NCBI GenBank assembly: GCA_028684915.1
Contig: JAQUEZ010000009.1
Coordinates: 7,232-71,231, forward strand
Source: Desulfobulbus sp.
Lineage (GTDB): Bacteria; Desulfobacterota; Desulfobulbia; Desulfobulbales; Desulfobulbaceae
Length of the DNA: 64,000 bases
Direction: 5' to 3'
Shown piece by piece: positions 25,699-36,133 of the stretch. The first letter of the stretch is position 1. Each line of letters begins with the position of its first letter. Both the position numbers and the translations under genes were made by a program. The notes under the pieces were generated by a model. That model saw only the letters and a list, made by a program, of their open reading frames with translations. It was not told the DNA's origin and searched no databases.

Positions 25699-27360
25699 AT
25701 GAACGAGCAACCGGCGCACCCCCCTGACTGGCAACGGCAGCGAATCACCGAACTCGAAGCAGCCTTGGCTACAGAGCACGCCTGCCGCCACCGGCTCGAA
25801 CGATTGTTGCAGGTCCACCGACACTTGAGTGAAATCGAACCGGAGCTTGACCTCAGCACCCTACTGCAACGGTTGCTCGATCAGGCAGAAACCCTGACCA
25901 GCAGTGTTATCGGTTTTTTCCACCTCTTTGCAGAAGATCAGCAGACTATCACGCTTCAGATCTGGTCTGACCGGACCCTCAACGTATCATGCCGGGCCCC
26001 CTCCTGTGACAGACGCCATTACAACGTCTCCGAGGCTGGAATCTGGGTAGACTGCATCCATGCGCGTCGGGCAGTAATTCACAATGATTTCTCCTCTCTT
26101 TCCCATCGCAAGGGACAGCCCGAGGGCCATGTCGAGGTACAACGTGAACTGGTCGTCCCCATTTTTCGCAACCAACATATCGTTGCCATCATCGGTGTTG
26201 GTAACAAAGAACAGGACTATAATGAAAAGGATATCGAGCAGATCACCATCCTCGGCAACCTCGCCTGGGATATCGTCCTGCGAAAACGCGAGGAGAACCG
26301 GCTCAAGGAAAGTGCGTCCCGTTTTCGCCGCCTGATCAACGAGATCCCTCTGGTTTCCATCCAAGGATACGGCCCGGATGGAACGGTACGTTTTTGGAAC
26401 CCGGCCTCGGAAAAACTTTACGGTTACAGCCAAGAGGATGCCTTGGGCAAAAGTCTGCTTGAGTTGATCATTCCACCGGAAATGCGTTCAGAGGTCGAGG
26501 CAGCCATCGCAGCAATGGCAAGAACCGATGAACCCATTGCCCCATCCGAACTCACCTTGATGCGCAAGGATGGCTCACTGGTGGAGGTCTTCTCCAGCCA
26601 TGCACTCATTCGTTCCTACGGTGGTGAGACAGAACTCTTTTGTGTGGATGTGGATTTGAGTGAACGGAAAAAAATCGAAAAGAACTTAGCCGCTTCCCTT
26701 CAAGAAAGGGAGGTATTGCTCAAGGAAGTGCATCACCGGGTAAAAAACAATTTGGCTGCGGTCATCGGCCTGCTTGATATGCAGGCGCAACTCCCACTGG
26801 ATGCGGGAACCCGCCAGGTCCTGCTTGAGCTCTCCGGACGCATCCGCTCCATGGCCCTGGCCCACGAGCATCTTTATCAGGCCCAGTCCTTGGCCTGTAT
26901 CAACATTCAGCACTATCTCGAAGCCCTGCTCAGCCACCTCTGCAGCGCCCTCCCTTCACCCCATATCCACTTTCAAATCAATGCCCAAGGAATGGAGACC
27001 TCCCTTGATCTGGCTATCCCCTGCGGCCTTATCGTCAACGAGTTGGTCACCAATGCAGTCAAATACGCCTTCCCCGATACGCCGGCAAACCCCAGGGCAA
27101 AGCAATGTCGGGTTGAGGTAAGCATGACCCGACAAGAAGGTATCTACACCCTTAAAATTAGTGACAACGGTATCGGTTTGCCGCCGGATTTCAACGCCAA
27201 GCAGACCCAAAGTCTGGGTATGCTGCTGGTACGGATGCTCGGCGAACACCAGCTTGGTGGCCGATGCAATTTTGACGGCCACCAAGGCACCACTATGACT
27301 CTCACCTTTGCTCCTGGACAGAGACGCCCCCATGAACAAAGCCACACTGCTCATCGTTGA
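25699..27360 (+). CDS. GAF-PAS sensor kinase of the HisKA_2 family
   Basis: A 553-aa soluble kinase. A GAF domain (about 45-205) includes a CDRRHYNVSEAGIWVDC stretch with two Cys. PAS lies at about 215-330. A HisKA_2 dimerisation/phosphotransfer domain has EVHHRVKNNLAAVIGLL (H345/H346), and the HATPase (about 440-545) has LIVNELVTNAVKYAF and ISDNGIGLP. HisKA_2 kinases typically signal to stand-alone or anti-anti-sigma type receivers. ATG 25699 (MNEQPAHPP) is chosen over the longer frame, which runs through non-coding-like sequence. The next gene starts 29 bases before this one ends, so the two are translationally coupled, and the partner begins with a receiver domain. Confidence 0.92.
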   Translation: MNEQPAHPPDWQRQRITELEAALATEHACRHRLERLLQVHRHLSEIEPELDLSTLLQRLLDQAETLTSSVIGFFHLFAEDQQTITLQIWSDRTLNVSCRAPSCDRRHYNVSEAGIWVDCIHARRAVIHNDFSSLSHRKGQPEGHVEVQRELVVPIFRNQHIVAIIGVGNKEQDYNEKDIEQITILGNLAWDIVLRKREENRLKESASRFRRLINEIPLVSIQGYGPDGTVRFWNPASEKLYGYSQEDALGKSLLELIIPPEMRSEVEAAIAAMARTDEPIAPSELTLMRKDGSLVEVFSSHALIRSYGGETELFCVDVDLSERKKIEKNLAASLQEREVLLKEVHHRVKNNLAAVIGLLDMQAQLPLDAGTRQVLLELSGRIRSMALAHEHLYQAQSLACINIQHYLEALLSHLCSALPSPHIHFQINAQGMETSLDLAIPCGLIVNELVTNAVKYAFPDTPANPRAKQCRVEVSMTRQEGIYTLKISDNGIGLPPDFNAKQTQSLGMLLVRMLGEHQLGGRCNFDGHQGTTMTLTFAPGQRRPHEQSHTAHR

Positions 27361-30300
27361 AGATGACGGCATTCTTGCCGCCCACCTGAAAACAACCATC
27401 GATCGACTCGGGTTTGCAACCATTGGCCCGGTGGCCACCGGTGAGGAGGCGGTCAGCATAGTCCGGCAACAGCCTATTGATCTGATCCTGATGGACATAG
27501 AACTGGCCGGGGAACAGAATGGCATTGAAGCGGCGACGGAAATTACCGGCTTCGCCGACATCCCCATTCTCTTTCTCACCGGTTTTTCCCAGGAACCATT
27601 GCTGGAGCAGGCAAAACAGGTTGCACCTTACGGATATCTCATCAAACCAGTGGCGGAACCTGAACTTGCGGCGGCGGTCACCATGGCCCTGCAACGCCAT
27701 AAGCTCAATCGTGAGCTGCAAGATAGCCGTGAAGCCCTGGCGCAGAGTGAGGCCAGATATCGTCACCTCTTTGCCCATTCGCCCCTGGGTATTTTCCGTT
27801 GCTCCTTAGACGGAACACTCCTTGAGGCGAACCCCTCCTTGATCAATATTCTCGGATACGAGCCGGCTCCAGCCGACGCTTTTGCCCCCATTGCGCTGGG
27901 AAAACATCTTGATCTTGCACACCAACCCTATCTGGAGTTACTTGGAATCCTCCATAAAGAGGGGACGGTCCGCAACCATGAGTTGCAGGTCAAAAAACAA
28001 GGTGGGGAAAAAGCCTGGATCGCGGTGAGCGCCACCCTCACGCCAATCGGTGGACTTCCCCCAGGCCAATCGACAACGGTTATTGATGGATTTGCCGTCG
28101 ATATTACTGAGAAAAAACGACTAGAACAGGTCCAGAACTTTCTTGCCCAAGCAAGCAGCGGGTACGGGGATGCGCCATTTTTCCACGTACTGATTCGTTA
28201 CCTGGCCGAACACCTGAACATGGATTTTGTCTGTGTGAGCGAATTACAAGATGAGGCCCGATCAGCGCGCATTGTCGCTGCATGGCGTGATGGGCAGATC
28301 ATTGATAATTTCACCTACTGCTTGGAGGAGACACCCTGCACGGACACTGTCGACAAGGGAATCTGCTGCTATCCCGACAAAGTAGCCAAACGCTATCCCA
28401 ACGCCTCCTTACTGAAGGAGTTTGAGGCGGAAAGTTACCTCGGGAGAACCCTTTTTGATCATACCAGCAAACCAATGGGTCTGCTGGTAGCTATAGGCCG
28501 AGCGCCCTTAACCAACCAAAGACTGGCTGAGGCCCTCCTCCAGATGGTAGCGGGACGAGCGGCAGGCGAGCTGGAACGACAACTGGCTGAAGAAAAACTC
28601 CAAACCACCCTCAAACGATTCCAGATTATGCTGGCCAGTCTCTATCCGGGGGTCCTTGTGGTGAGTGACGCCGGACGGGTTGAATTTGTTAATCCGGCGT
28701 TTCGCACCCTTTTTGACTTAAACGAGCCGCTGGAACAATTGATCGGCTGCCTGCCGGAAGAGCTTCTGCAAAAAATGATTCGGGTCGTTCCGGACCCCCC
28801 TTCTTTCCTTACCCGGGTTCGGGAAATCCTAGCCACCCGCCAACCGTTTCGCGACGAGGAAATCGCCATCAACCAGGATCGCACCTATCAACGCGAGTTT
28901 GTGCCCATTGTCATTGACGGCCGCCAATACGGCCGCCTCTGGCTCTATGATGATATTACCAAACGAAGAAAAGCTGAAGAGGCCCTACGGGAAAGCGAAC
29001 AGCGACTGCGCAACTACTTCGAACTCGGCCTGATCGGGATGGCCATGCTCTCGATCGATCGTCATTTTCTCCATTTCAACAACCGATTGAGCGAAATTTT
29101 CGGCTATAGTAAGGAAGAGCTGGCCCAGTTAACCTGGAACGATCTCACCCATACAGACGATCTGCCCAAGGACCTCAGCCGATTCGCGCGCATCCAGCGG
29201 CTGGAAACCGATATTTTTCACGCCGAAAAACGCTTCCTCAAGAAAGACGGATCCATCGTTCACGCCGAAGTGATCCTGCGTTGTGTACGTACACAAGATG
29301 GCACCATCGACCATTATGTGGCCATGATTCAAGATATCACCACCCGGAAACTCACTGAAGAAAAGGCTAAAGCCCTGCGGGCACAGCTGCTGCAGTCACA
29401 AAAGCTTGAGGCCATCGGCACCCTGGCAGGCGGTATTGCCCATGATTTCAACAACATCCTTGCAGCTGTCATCGGGTACACCGATATGGCCAAGGAATTG
29501 ACCGAGCAAGGATCGCCTCTTGCCAAAGATCTGGATCAGGTGCTCAAGGCTGGGCACCGTGCCAAGGATCTGGTGCGGCAGATCCTGGTCTTCAGTCGCC
29601 AGAGTGAGACAGAACCGATCAATCTCTTACCGGTCAACATCGTTAAAGAGGTGGTCAAATTATTGCGTCCCACGCTACCGAGCACCATCGCCATTGAGCA
29701 AAAGATATCCCCCAAGGCCGGCCCTATTCGTATTGATCCGACCCAACTCCATCAAATCCTGATGAACCTCTGCACCAATGCCTACCACGCTATGGAGGAA
29801 TCCGGAGGCATCCTGACCATCGACCTGCAAAACATCACCTTTACGGCTCAGGATCTCCCCAACACCCTCCACGCCAAACCCGGTGCCTATGTGGAACTGG
29901 TGGTCGGCGACACCGGCGCGGGCATCCCCGCCTCAATCCGCGACCGTATCTTCGACCCCTTCTTCACCACCAAGGAACTTGGGAAAGGGACCGGCATGGG
30001 ACTTTCCATCGTCCATGGAATCGTCACGGGGTACAACGGATTCATCAGCCTCAAAAGCACCCCTGGAGAAGGCACGGAGTTCCGGATCTACCTGCCGCTG
30101 GCCACTCAAACTGTGGAGAATGAGGAGCAAGAGAATGAACCTGTCCCCCAGGGAAGCGAACATATTCTCTTTGTCGATGACGAAGAGGTGCTGGCAGAAA
30201 TGGTACAGAGCATGCTCGAACGGCTGGGATACCGAGTCACCGTGCGCACCAGCAGCCTGGAGGCCCTGACCACCTTTCGTAACCATCCTGACCTGTTTGA

Positions 30301-30523
30301 CCTTGTAATCACCGACCAGACCATGCCCGGCTTGACCGGACTTGATTTGGCCCGACGCATCCTCACCCTCCGCCCGGACATGCCGATTATCCTCTGTACC
30401 GGATACAGCACCCTGATCTCCGAAGAAGAAGCCAAGGCCCATGGCGTTCGCGCATTTGCGCTCAAACCACTGACCAAAAAAGATCTGGCAATCCTTATCC
30501 GCAAGGTTTTGAATGTTGAATAA
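27332..30523 (+). CDS. REC-PAS-GAF-PAS-PAS-HK-REC hybrid kinase
   Basis: A 1063-aa soluble hybrid. N-terminal receiver D55 (LILMDIEL), of the type paired with HisKA_2 kinases (IEDDxxLAxxL start). PAS (140-265), GAF (280-420), two PAS (430-680), kinase H704 (IAHDFNNILAAVIGY) with N box LMNLCTNAYHAM and G2 GTGMGLSIV, and C-terminal receiver D995 (LVITDQTMPG). Both receivers and the kinase keep their key residues. The overlap with the upstream HisKA_2 kinase suggests that kinase phosphorylates the first REC, making a two-kinase relay. The GAF segment has paired cysteines (ETPCTDTVDKGICCYP), which could bind a cofactor; this is inference. Confidence 0.92.
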   Translation: MNKATLLIVEDDGILAAHLKTTIDRLGFATIGPVATGEEAVSIVRQQPIDLILMDIELAGEQNGIEAATEITGFADIPILFLTGFSQEPLLEQAKQVAPYGYLIKPVAEPELAAAVTMALQRHKLNRELQDSREALAQSEARYRHLFAHSPLGIFRCSLDGTLLEANPSLINILGYEPAPADAFAPIALGKHLDLAHQPYLELLGILHKEGTVRNHELQVKKQGGEKAWIAVSATLTPIGGLPPGQSTTVIDGFAVDITEKKRLEQVQNFLAQASSGYGDAPFFHVLIRYLAEHLNMDFVCVSELQDEARSARIVAAWRDGQIIDNFTYCLEETPCTDTVDKGICCYPDKVAKRYPNASLLKEFEAESYLGRTLFDHTSKPMGLLVAIGRAPLTNQRLAEALLQMVAGRAAGELERQLAEEKLQTTLKRFQIMLASLYPGVLVVSDAGRVEFVNPAFRTLFDLNEPLEQLIGCLPEELLQKMIRVVPDPPSFLTRVREILATRQPFRDEEIAINQDRTYQREFVPIVIDGRQYGRLWLYDDITKRRKAEEALRESEQRLRNYFELGLIGMAMLSIDRHFLHFNNRLSEIFGYSKEELAQLTWNDLTHTDDLPKDLSRFARIQRLETDIFHAEKRFLKKDGSIVHAEVILRCVRTQDGTIDHYVAMIQDITTRKLTEEKAKALRAQLLQSQKLEAIGTLAGGIAHDFNNILAAVIGYTDMAKELTEQGSPLAKDLDQVLKAGHRAKDLVRQILVFSRQSETEPINLLPVNIVKEVVKLLRPTLPSTIAIEQKISPKAGPIRIDPTQLHQILMNLCTNAYHAMEESGGILTIDLQNITFTAQDLPNTLHAKPGAYVELVVGDTGAGIPASIRDRIFDPFFTTKELGKGTGMGLSIVHGIVTGYNGFISLKSTPGEGTEFRIYLPLATQTVENEEQENEPVPQGSEHILFVDDEEVLAEMVQSMLERLGYRVTVRTSSLEALTTFRNHPDLFDLVITDQTMPGLTGLDLARRILTLRPDMPIILCTGYSTLISEEEAKAHGVRAFALKPLTKKDLAILIRKVLNVE

Positions 30524-30866
30524 AAACACTCTCAACACCGTTACCAAGGTGTTGAAAAGCACCTCGGTTTTGCGCTGTAAAACAGCGAGAGCGATAGGGC
30601 ATACATCCACCATCAACTCGCTCATTAACGAGGAAGAGCAGCATCTACCACCTGCCTCAAAAGAGACAGCCCAACCCATATCGTCGGTAGCAACCAGTCG
30701 GCCAACACACTGGGATCTCTCGATATTTTTAAAAACGTACTGATTCACAACGGCGACGACGCCAAAGGAGGTGAGCCAGGGAGCTTCTTCATTATTACGT
30801 CACGGGAAAAATTTCCCTATTTTCACGGTAAACTTATCAGAGTGATATGTAGACTATCGAGTAACT
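30524..30866. other. Gene-free stretch with several hairpins
   Basis: No gene recognised. Inverted repeats: CAACACC / GGTGTTG (30533-30554), CGCTGT / ACAGCG (30573-30587) and GGGAAA / TTTCCC (30804-30817). The first two are in the position of a 3'-end structure for the upstream kinase gene, though neither has a T run on the plus strand. Confidence 0.5.
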
Positions 30867-30895
30867 TTGACTGGTCAACACCTGTGCTTTATGAA
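30867..30895 (+). promoter_or_regulatory. Sigma-70 promoter of the first tripartite kinase
   Basis: TTGACT (30867-30872), a 17-bp spacer and TATGAA (30890-30895). The -35 is part of the palindrome TTGACTGGTCAA (30867-30878), a possible operator. Transcription would start near 30902, about 60 bases before ATG 30963. Confidence 0.55.
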
Positions 30896-30962
30896 ACAAT
30901 GCCCATAGCATTCTAGTCCTCTGTACTTTTTCCCTCGCCAATACTGTGATTACCTGAACCGA

Positions 30963-33900
30963 ATGGCGCAACACTCGACATCAACGCTTTCCCGTTTCGT
31001 TTTCCGAGAATTCTGCAAAGCCGCCTTGGTGCCTCTGTTGGTCATTGAGCTGGCCCTGGTACTGCTGTATTTCTGGATCAACGACCATAATCAGTCCAAG
31101 TCCATCGCCACCTTGGAATCGGAAAGTGTTGCCCACCTGCAGGAGATCGTGGCCGATCAGTCGCGCATTCTCGGAGAACAGCTTGCTGGCATCCAATCTT
31201 TGGCCCAGGTTCTGCAACATGAAACCACCCATTTTTTCGCCACCCCGGACCTAATTCTCCCACCATCGATTCCGCGACCTCAGTTTGCCGTTGCCGACAA
31301 CGGCATCTACTACCAAACCAACAACACCGGCGGTGGGTCGCTCTATTATTCCACGCTTACCCATATCGGTCAGGCAGAACGAGAGAAAGCCGCCCGCAGT
31401 GCCGTCCTTGATCCGGTCTATCGCAATATTTTTGCGGCCAACAAAAACATCGTTGCCATCTACCTCAACACCTTTGACTCGATGAACCGCTATTACCCGT
31501 TTATCGAGAAGGTCTACAGCCAATACCTGCCGGAGATGAATATCCCGCAATTTAATTTCTACTATTTGGCTGACAACACCCATAATCCGGCCCGAGGCCC
31601 GGTATGGACCGAAACCTATCTCGATCCGGCGGGACAGGGCTGGATGATGTCCTGTGTTGTCCCTATTTATCGTGGCGATTTCCTCGAAGGCGTTGCCGGA
31701 ATTGACATCACCATTAAAAAATTTCTCGAGAACATTCTTAATCTACATCTCCCTTGGGGCGCGGAAGCCTTTCTCGTCGACGGCAAGGGCACCATCATGG
31801 CCATGCCGACCGGAGTGGAGCGCTTGCTTGGCTTAAGCGAACTCCGCGAATTCGTCTACAAAACTAAGATAGCCCAGGATACCTACAAACCCGAACAGTT
31901 CAATCTGCTGAAGGCGCAGATGCCGGGAGTGGCCGAGACCGTGACCAAGGTTCTGCCACGCGATCGAGCTGTGACCGAGCTGCAGATCGGCAAGGCACGG
32001 ATGCTGCTGGCCCAGGCCACGGAATCGGTTTCCGGCTGGAAATTGATGGTACTTGCGGACAAACAACATATCCTTCAGCCCATCACCACCCTGGAACGTC
32101 AGGCTCGGCAGATCGGTTACGCGGTGATCGCCGCCATGCTCTTTTTCTACACCCTCTTTTTTCTCTATTTGCTGCTCAATGCCGGACGCATTTCCCGGAC
32201 AATCAGTGCGCCGGTTTCCGAAATTTCCCATCGCTCGGGCGAAATTGCCCAAGAGCACTATGCCACCGCATTTCCCCAAAGTGGGATTCAAGAGCTTGAC
32301 GAGCTCTGCGCAAGCTATGCGGCCATGGTCAAGAAAATCCAGGCATTGCACATTCGTCTCAACCGGCAGATCGAGCTGGCCAACGATGAAATCCAAGAAC
32401 GACGACAGACTCAAGAGGCCTTGAAAAAAAGTGAACAGACACTACAGGCGATTTTTGATCATAGTTTTCAGTTCATCGGCCTGCTTGAACCAAGTGGCAC
32501 CCTGATCGCGGCCAACAAAACCGGGCTTGATTTCATCGGGTGCCGGGCCGAGGATGTACTCGGCAAACCCTTCTGGCTCACCCCCTGGTGGAACCATGCA
32601 CCGGAGCTGCAACAGCAACTGCGGGATCAGCTGAAAAAGGCTTCATTGGGAAGCCCGATCCGCTTTGAAACCACCCATGTCGGCGCAAACGGGAAAAGAG
32701 AAACAATCGACTTCACCATCAGTCCGGTCAAGGATGCCCAAGGGCGGGTAATCCTCCTGATCCCCGAAGGACGGATCATCACCGAATTGAAAGAGGTGGA
32801 GCAGCAACTGCGTCAAGCCAAGGAGCATGCCGAAACGGCCAACCAGGCTAAATCGCAGTTCCTGGCCAACATGAGCCATGAAATCCGCACCCCGATGAAT
32901 GCCATTCTCGGCATGACCCACCTGGCGGCTCAGGTGCGGGACGAGGAAAAACGGCAACGCTTCCTGGAAACGGTTCGGCAATCGGCAGAAAGCCTGCTTG
33001 GATTGTTGAACGATATTCTCGATTTCTCCAAGATGGAAGCCGGCCTCTTGCCGCTCAATTGCATCCCCTTTGCTTTAGATCGCCTACTGGCGGGAATAGC
33101 CTCCACCATGCAGGTCCCGGCCTTGGAAAAAGGATTGGATTTGAAGATAGAAGCCAATGACCATCTTCCCCCCTGCCTGTACGGCGACGATATGCGTTTG
33201 CGCCAAATCCTGATCAATCTGGTCGGCAACGCGATCAAATTCACCAGCACTGGCCGTGTGACCCTGCGTATTTTTCAGGATGATGATGGGGCTTACCCCG
33301 CCCAATTCAATCTTCATTGTGCAGTGGAAGATACCGGTATCGGTATTGCCGAGGACAAGCTGGCAATGATTTTCAAGAGCTTTGAGCAAGTCGACACCTC
33401 GTATGCCCGAAAATATGGAGGCAGCGGGCTGGGACTCGCCATCTGCAAACAACTAGTCGAACTGATGGGCGGTCGCATCTGGGTGGAAAGCAGCGAGGGA
33501 GTGGGGTCGACCTTCCATTTCGTTGTGCCATTGTCCCCCTGCGATTCGCCGCTCTCAGCTGAGGACAAGAACTTACCCCAGAGGACCTCTTTGACTGTCA
33601 CAGGTTTACGTCTTTTGGTGGTCGACGACAACGAGGTGAACCGTGACGTTGCCAGCCTGACCTTAGAGCAGCAACACAGCGTGGTCACGGCCAATAACGG
33701 CCTGGAGGCTTTGGGGAAAATTGCCGCTCAAGATTTCGATGCGGTATTAATGGATGTGCAGATGCCGCTCATGGATGGTTTAAATGCCACCTCGATCATT
33801 CGGACACTGGAGGTCGGCAACCGGCCAAAGACGCCCCTTGCCGATGAGCTGCACCGAGTGCTCGCCCCTAAACTTTTTGGACGCCATCTCCCGATCATGG

Positions 33901-34421
33901 CAATGACCGCCCATGCCATGGGCAGTGACCGCCAAATGTGCCTTGAAGCCGGCATGGATACGTACGTCACCAAACCCATTATCCCCGGCCAACTCCAAGA
34001 GGCTCTCGCGAGCCTGTTCCACTCCCCTGCCGAGTCATCCCCGGTGTCGGAAAAGAATATCAGCCTACAGCAATCTGCCCCTCCCTTACCAACAAAGGAG
34101 GAGGTGCATCTCTATCTTCACCAAACAACACGACTTAAGGAGGAGCAGATCGCGAAAATCCTTACCTCTGCCTGCCAAAGCATGACGTATCATCTTACAG
34201 TAGCCACCCAAGCTCTGCGGCAGAAAGATAAACCAACCCTGGCCCGTGCCTGCCATACCCTCAAAGGGACTTTGCTGCAGTGTGGACTGGTTACCTGGGC
34301 CGACAAGGCCCAATCCATCTACAACGGTGCCCGCGAAAACCGCGAGCTCCCCTATGAGCTGCTCCTGGAAGATTTGCAGACAGGATTGGCACCGCTGATC
34401 GAGACCTGCAAGTTGCCCTAA
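30963..34421 (+). CDS. Tripartite hybrid kinase: dCache-HAMP-PAS-HK-REC-HPt (first)
   Basis: A 1152-aa membrane phosphorelay kinase. TM1 (about 20-38), periplasmic dCache (about 45-385), TM2 (about 390-412), HAMP, PAS (490-610), kinase H639 ([14 protein letters not shown]), HATPase ([31 protein letters not shown]), receiver D931 ([12 protein letters not shown]) and HPt H1098 ([13 protein letters not shown]). The relay H-D-H is complete, so an external REC (for example the lone receiver next door) is the expected target. The receiver has an extra stretch of about 18-20 residues before the switch region, which is shared with the kinases at 40385 and 53274. The ligand is unknown. Confidence 0.94.
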   Translation: MAQHSTSTLSRFVFREFCKAALVPLLVIELALVLLYFWINDHNQSKSIATLESESVAHLQEIVADQSRILGEQLAGIQSLAQVLQHETTHFFATPDLILPPSIPRPQFAVADNGIYYQTNNTGGGSLYYSTLTHIGQAEREKAARSAVLDPVYRNIFAANKNIVAIYLNTFDSMNRYYPFIEKVYSQYLPEMNIPQFNFYYLADNTHNPARGPVWTETYLDPAGQGWMMSCVVPIYRGDFLEGVAGIDITIKKFLENILNLHLPWGAEAFLVDGKGTIMAMPTGVERLLGLSELREFVYKTKIAQDTYKPEQFNLLKAQMPGVAETVTKVLPRDRAVTELQIGKARMLLAQATESVSGWKLMVLADKQHILQPITTLERQARQIGYAVIAAMLFFYTLFFLYLLLNAGRISRTISAPVSEISHRSGEIAQEHYATAFPQSGIQELDELCASYAAMVKKIQALHIRLNRQIELANDEIQERRQTQEALKKSEQTLQAIFDHSFQFIGLLEPSGTLIAANKTGLDFIGCRAEDVLGKPFWLTPWWNHAPELQQQLRDQLKKASLGSPIRFETTHVGANGKRETIDFTISPVKDAQGRVILLIPEGRIITELKEVEQQLRQAKEHAETANQAKSQFLANMSHEIRTPMNAILGMTHLAAQVRDEEKRQRFLETVRQSAESLLGLLNDILDFSKMEAGLLPLNCIPFALDRLLAGIASTMQVPALEKGLDLKIEANDHLPPCLYGDDMRLRQILINLVGNAIKFTSTGRVTLRIFQDDDGAYPAQFNLHCAVEDTGIGIAEDKLAMIFKSFEQVDTSYARKYGGSGLGLAICKQLVELMGGRIWVESSEGVGSTFHFVVPLSPCDSPLSAEDKNLPQRTSLTVTGLRLLVVDDNEVNRDVASLTLEQQHSVVTANNGLEALGKIAAQDFDAVLMDVQMPLMDGLNATSIIRTLEVGNRPKTPLADELHRVLAPKLFGRHLPIMAMTAHAMGSDRQMCLEAGMDTYVTKPIIPGQLQEALASLFHSPAESSPVSEKNISLQQSAPPLPTKEEVHLYLHQTTRLKEEQIAKILTSACQSMTYHLTVATQALRQKDKPTLARACHTLKGTLLQCGLVTWADKAQSIYNGARENRELPYELLLEDLQTGLAPLIETCKLP

Positions 34422-34900
34422 ATAACGTCTATTCACAACCCACCGTTATTCCGAATCCCCCCGCACAAGTTTGTAAAATTAGGGTTTTTCCTAGTAGACA
34501 TTTGCCTCAAGTTTCTATAATTACAGAGCCGATCTTGTTGCAAAAAAAAAAAACGGAAAGCATTGCGGGGAAGGCTTTTTTGCCACCTCCCCGGCAGTAC
34601 CATTCCACTTCAGCAAGGCAGTAAGCAAATTTGGCACGTCGCACTCGCGATTTGATGTGAAAGCGACCTTCTCGACGCCTTGACGTATATAAGAAAAATG
34701 ACGCATCCACTCTGCTGCCCACCTTTGAGCCCTCACCTTGCCGGTTCTTCCATTTTCAACAACCCCGCTTTGGCAAGCCAGCAGCCATTTCTGCCACCAC
34801 GGATACACCGGGTTGCATGCTTGCCGCAAACCGGCGAAGGGCAGTACCGTTTTTTCACCTCGTATTTTTACCCACTCAGCCGCCGGAGAATTTTGCGCTG
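34422..34900. other. Gene-free stretch with poly-A tract and hairpin
   Basis: No gene recognised. Contains a perfect TATAAT (34516-34521) without a good -35, a run of 12 A (34542-34553), and an imperfect GC-rich hairpin (about 34565-34594). On the minus strand the hairpin is followed by the complementary T tract, so it would terminate minus-strand transcription, though no minus gene is present. Minus-strand frames here are short and not recognisable. Confidence 0.5.
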
Positions 34901-35287
34901 ATGGAACAACAGATGAGCACTCCCCCAGCCCATATTCTTCTAGTCGACGATGAGGAGGGAATCATTGACATCACCTGCTATCGCATCCACAAGCTGGGAT
35001 ACCAGGTCAGCGCTCACACCAGCGCCCTCCACGCCCTGGCAGATTTCCGCGAGCATCCGGATCGTTACCAGGTGGTGATTACTGATTTTTTCATGCCGGA
35101 AATGGATGGTGCCCATCTAGCCCAGGCCCTGAAATCAATCCGCCCCGATGTGCCAATCATCCTCTGCACCGGTGGTCACTCAGGCTATAGCGACCAAGAC
35201 CTGTTCGCCAACGGGATCGACCGGATTCTGTACAAGCCGGTCTCCCAAAAATCGTTAACCGATATCCTGACCTTGATGATAACCTAA
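34901..35287 (+). CDS. Single-domain response regulator (CheY-like)
   Basis: A 128-aa stand-alone receiver. The acidic pocket DDEE is at 15-18, the phospho-acceptor is D62 (VVITDFFMPEMDG), the switch Thr is in ILCTGG, and the conserved Lys is in LYKPVS. No output domain follows, so it acts by protein contact or as a phosphate shuttle, plausibly for the HPt domain of the kinase just upstream. The frame is open for 84 bases before ATG 34901; that ATG (or the one at 34913) is chosen because the receiver fold starts at once. Its sequence resembles the C-terminal receivers of the hybrid kinases here (ILCTG, KPL/V), so it may be a detached copy. Confidence 0.88.
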   Translation: MEQQMSTPPAHILLVDDEEGIIDITCYRIHKLGYQVSAHTSALHALADFREHPDRYQVVITDFFMPEMDGAHLAQALKSIRPDVPIILCTGGHSGYSDQDLFANGIDRILYKPVSQKSLTDILTLMIT

Positions 35288-35299
35288 GTTAAAGAATGA

Positions 35300-35318
35300 T
35301 GGACTGTTTACGAGTCCA
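35300..35318. repeat. MITE-like repeat remnant, copy E
   Basis: TGGACT-GTTTACG-AGTCCA matches the terminal palindrome of the repeat family (TGGACT-N7-AGTCCA). The rest of the element is not recognisable in the next 70 bases. It lies between the lone receiver and the REC-LuxR gene. Confidence 0.5.
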
Positions 35319-35388
35319 GCAAAGAATACATTTCGAAAATTTACTCTTATCGAACACCCCTCAACGCTGTAGAGGCTGCTGTTAGCTT

Positions 35389-36057
35389 ATGCCCTCTTGT
35401 CCTACAACCGGCTCTATTCTGATTGTTGAAGATGATCCCCAATTGTGCAATAACATGGCCCTCATCCTCAGCCTTGAGGATTTTGAGGTCAGGGTGGCGC
35501 ACAACGGTTCAATCGGCCTGCAACTGATTGAGGAAAAACAACCGGACCTGATCCTCTGCGACATCCTCATGCCCGGTATGGACGGCCACGCCTTCCATGA
35601 GAACATCAAACAACACCCTGATTGGGCCAGTATCCTGTTCATTTTTGTATCCGCGCTCAATGATCAATCCCATGTACGCCGGGGAATGCTTGCCGGAGCT
35701 GATGACTACCTTCCCAAACCTTTCTCTGCCGAGGAACTCCTCACAGCGGTCAAGGTTCGTCTCATGCGGCGCCATTTGATCTGCGTAACCGAACCCAGCT
35801 CGATCCCTCCCCTCCCCACGGAGGCCATCCCCAAAGAACAGGCCCTTCTTCTCCAACGAATTTCTCGCCGTGAACGAGAAGTTCTGCTATTAGTAGCCCA
35901 AGGTGACACCACCAAGGAGATTGCCAACCAGTTGTTTATCAGCCCCAAAACAGTGGAGGCCCACCGCTCGCAACTGATGAAAAAATTGGGGGCAACCAAT
36001 GCAGCGGCGCTGGCCCGCTGGGCATCGCTGCTCGAGCCATGGCCCCACTCTTCCTGA
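35389..36057 (+). CDS. REC-LuxR (NarL/FixJ) response regulator
   Basis: A 222-aa DNA-binding regulator. Receiver (8-125) with D58 (LILCDILMPGMDG), switch Ser in IFVSAL and Lys in LPKPFS; LuxR-type HTH (about 155-215) with REREVLLLVAQGDTTKEIANQLFISPKTVEAHRSQLMKKLG, the classic recognition helix. It should activate transcription when phosphorylated. The large multi-PAS kinase starts 76 bases downstream, making a likely cognate pair. The target operator cannot be named from this sequence. Confidence 0.94.
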   Translation: MPSCPTTGSILIVEDDPQLCNNMALILSLEDFEVRVAHNGSIGLQLIEEKQPDLILCDILMPGMDGHAFHENIKQHPDWASILFIFVSALNDQSHVRRGMLAGADDYLPKPFSAEELLTAVKVRLMRRHLICVTEPSSIPPLPTEAIPKEQALLLQRISRREREVLLLVAQGDTTKEIANQLFISPKTVEAHRSQLMKKLGATNAAALARWASLLEPWPHSS

Positions 36058-36133
36058 CGCACAATTCTCAAAAAAAAACGCCTCAACCTCGATCTCCGTC
36101 CCCCCTCGAACAGGTTCTTTGTTATGATCGACA

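Noticed and set aside
34521..34829. 102-codon minus-strand frame between the tripartite kinase and the lone receiver
   Set aside because: Its end is encoded by the poly-A tract (poly-Phe), composition is not protein-like, and two other frames are equally open.
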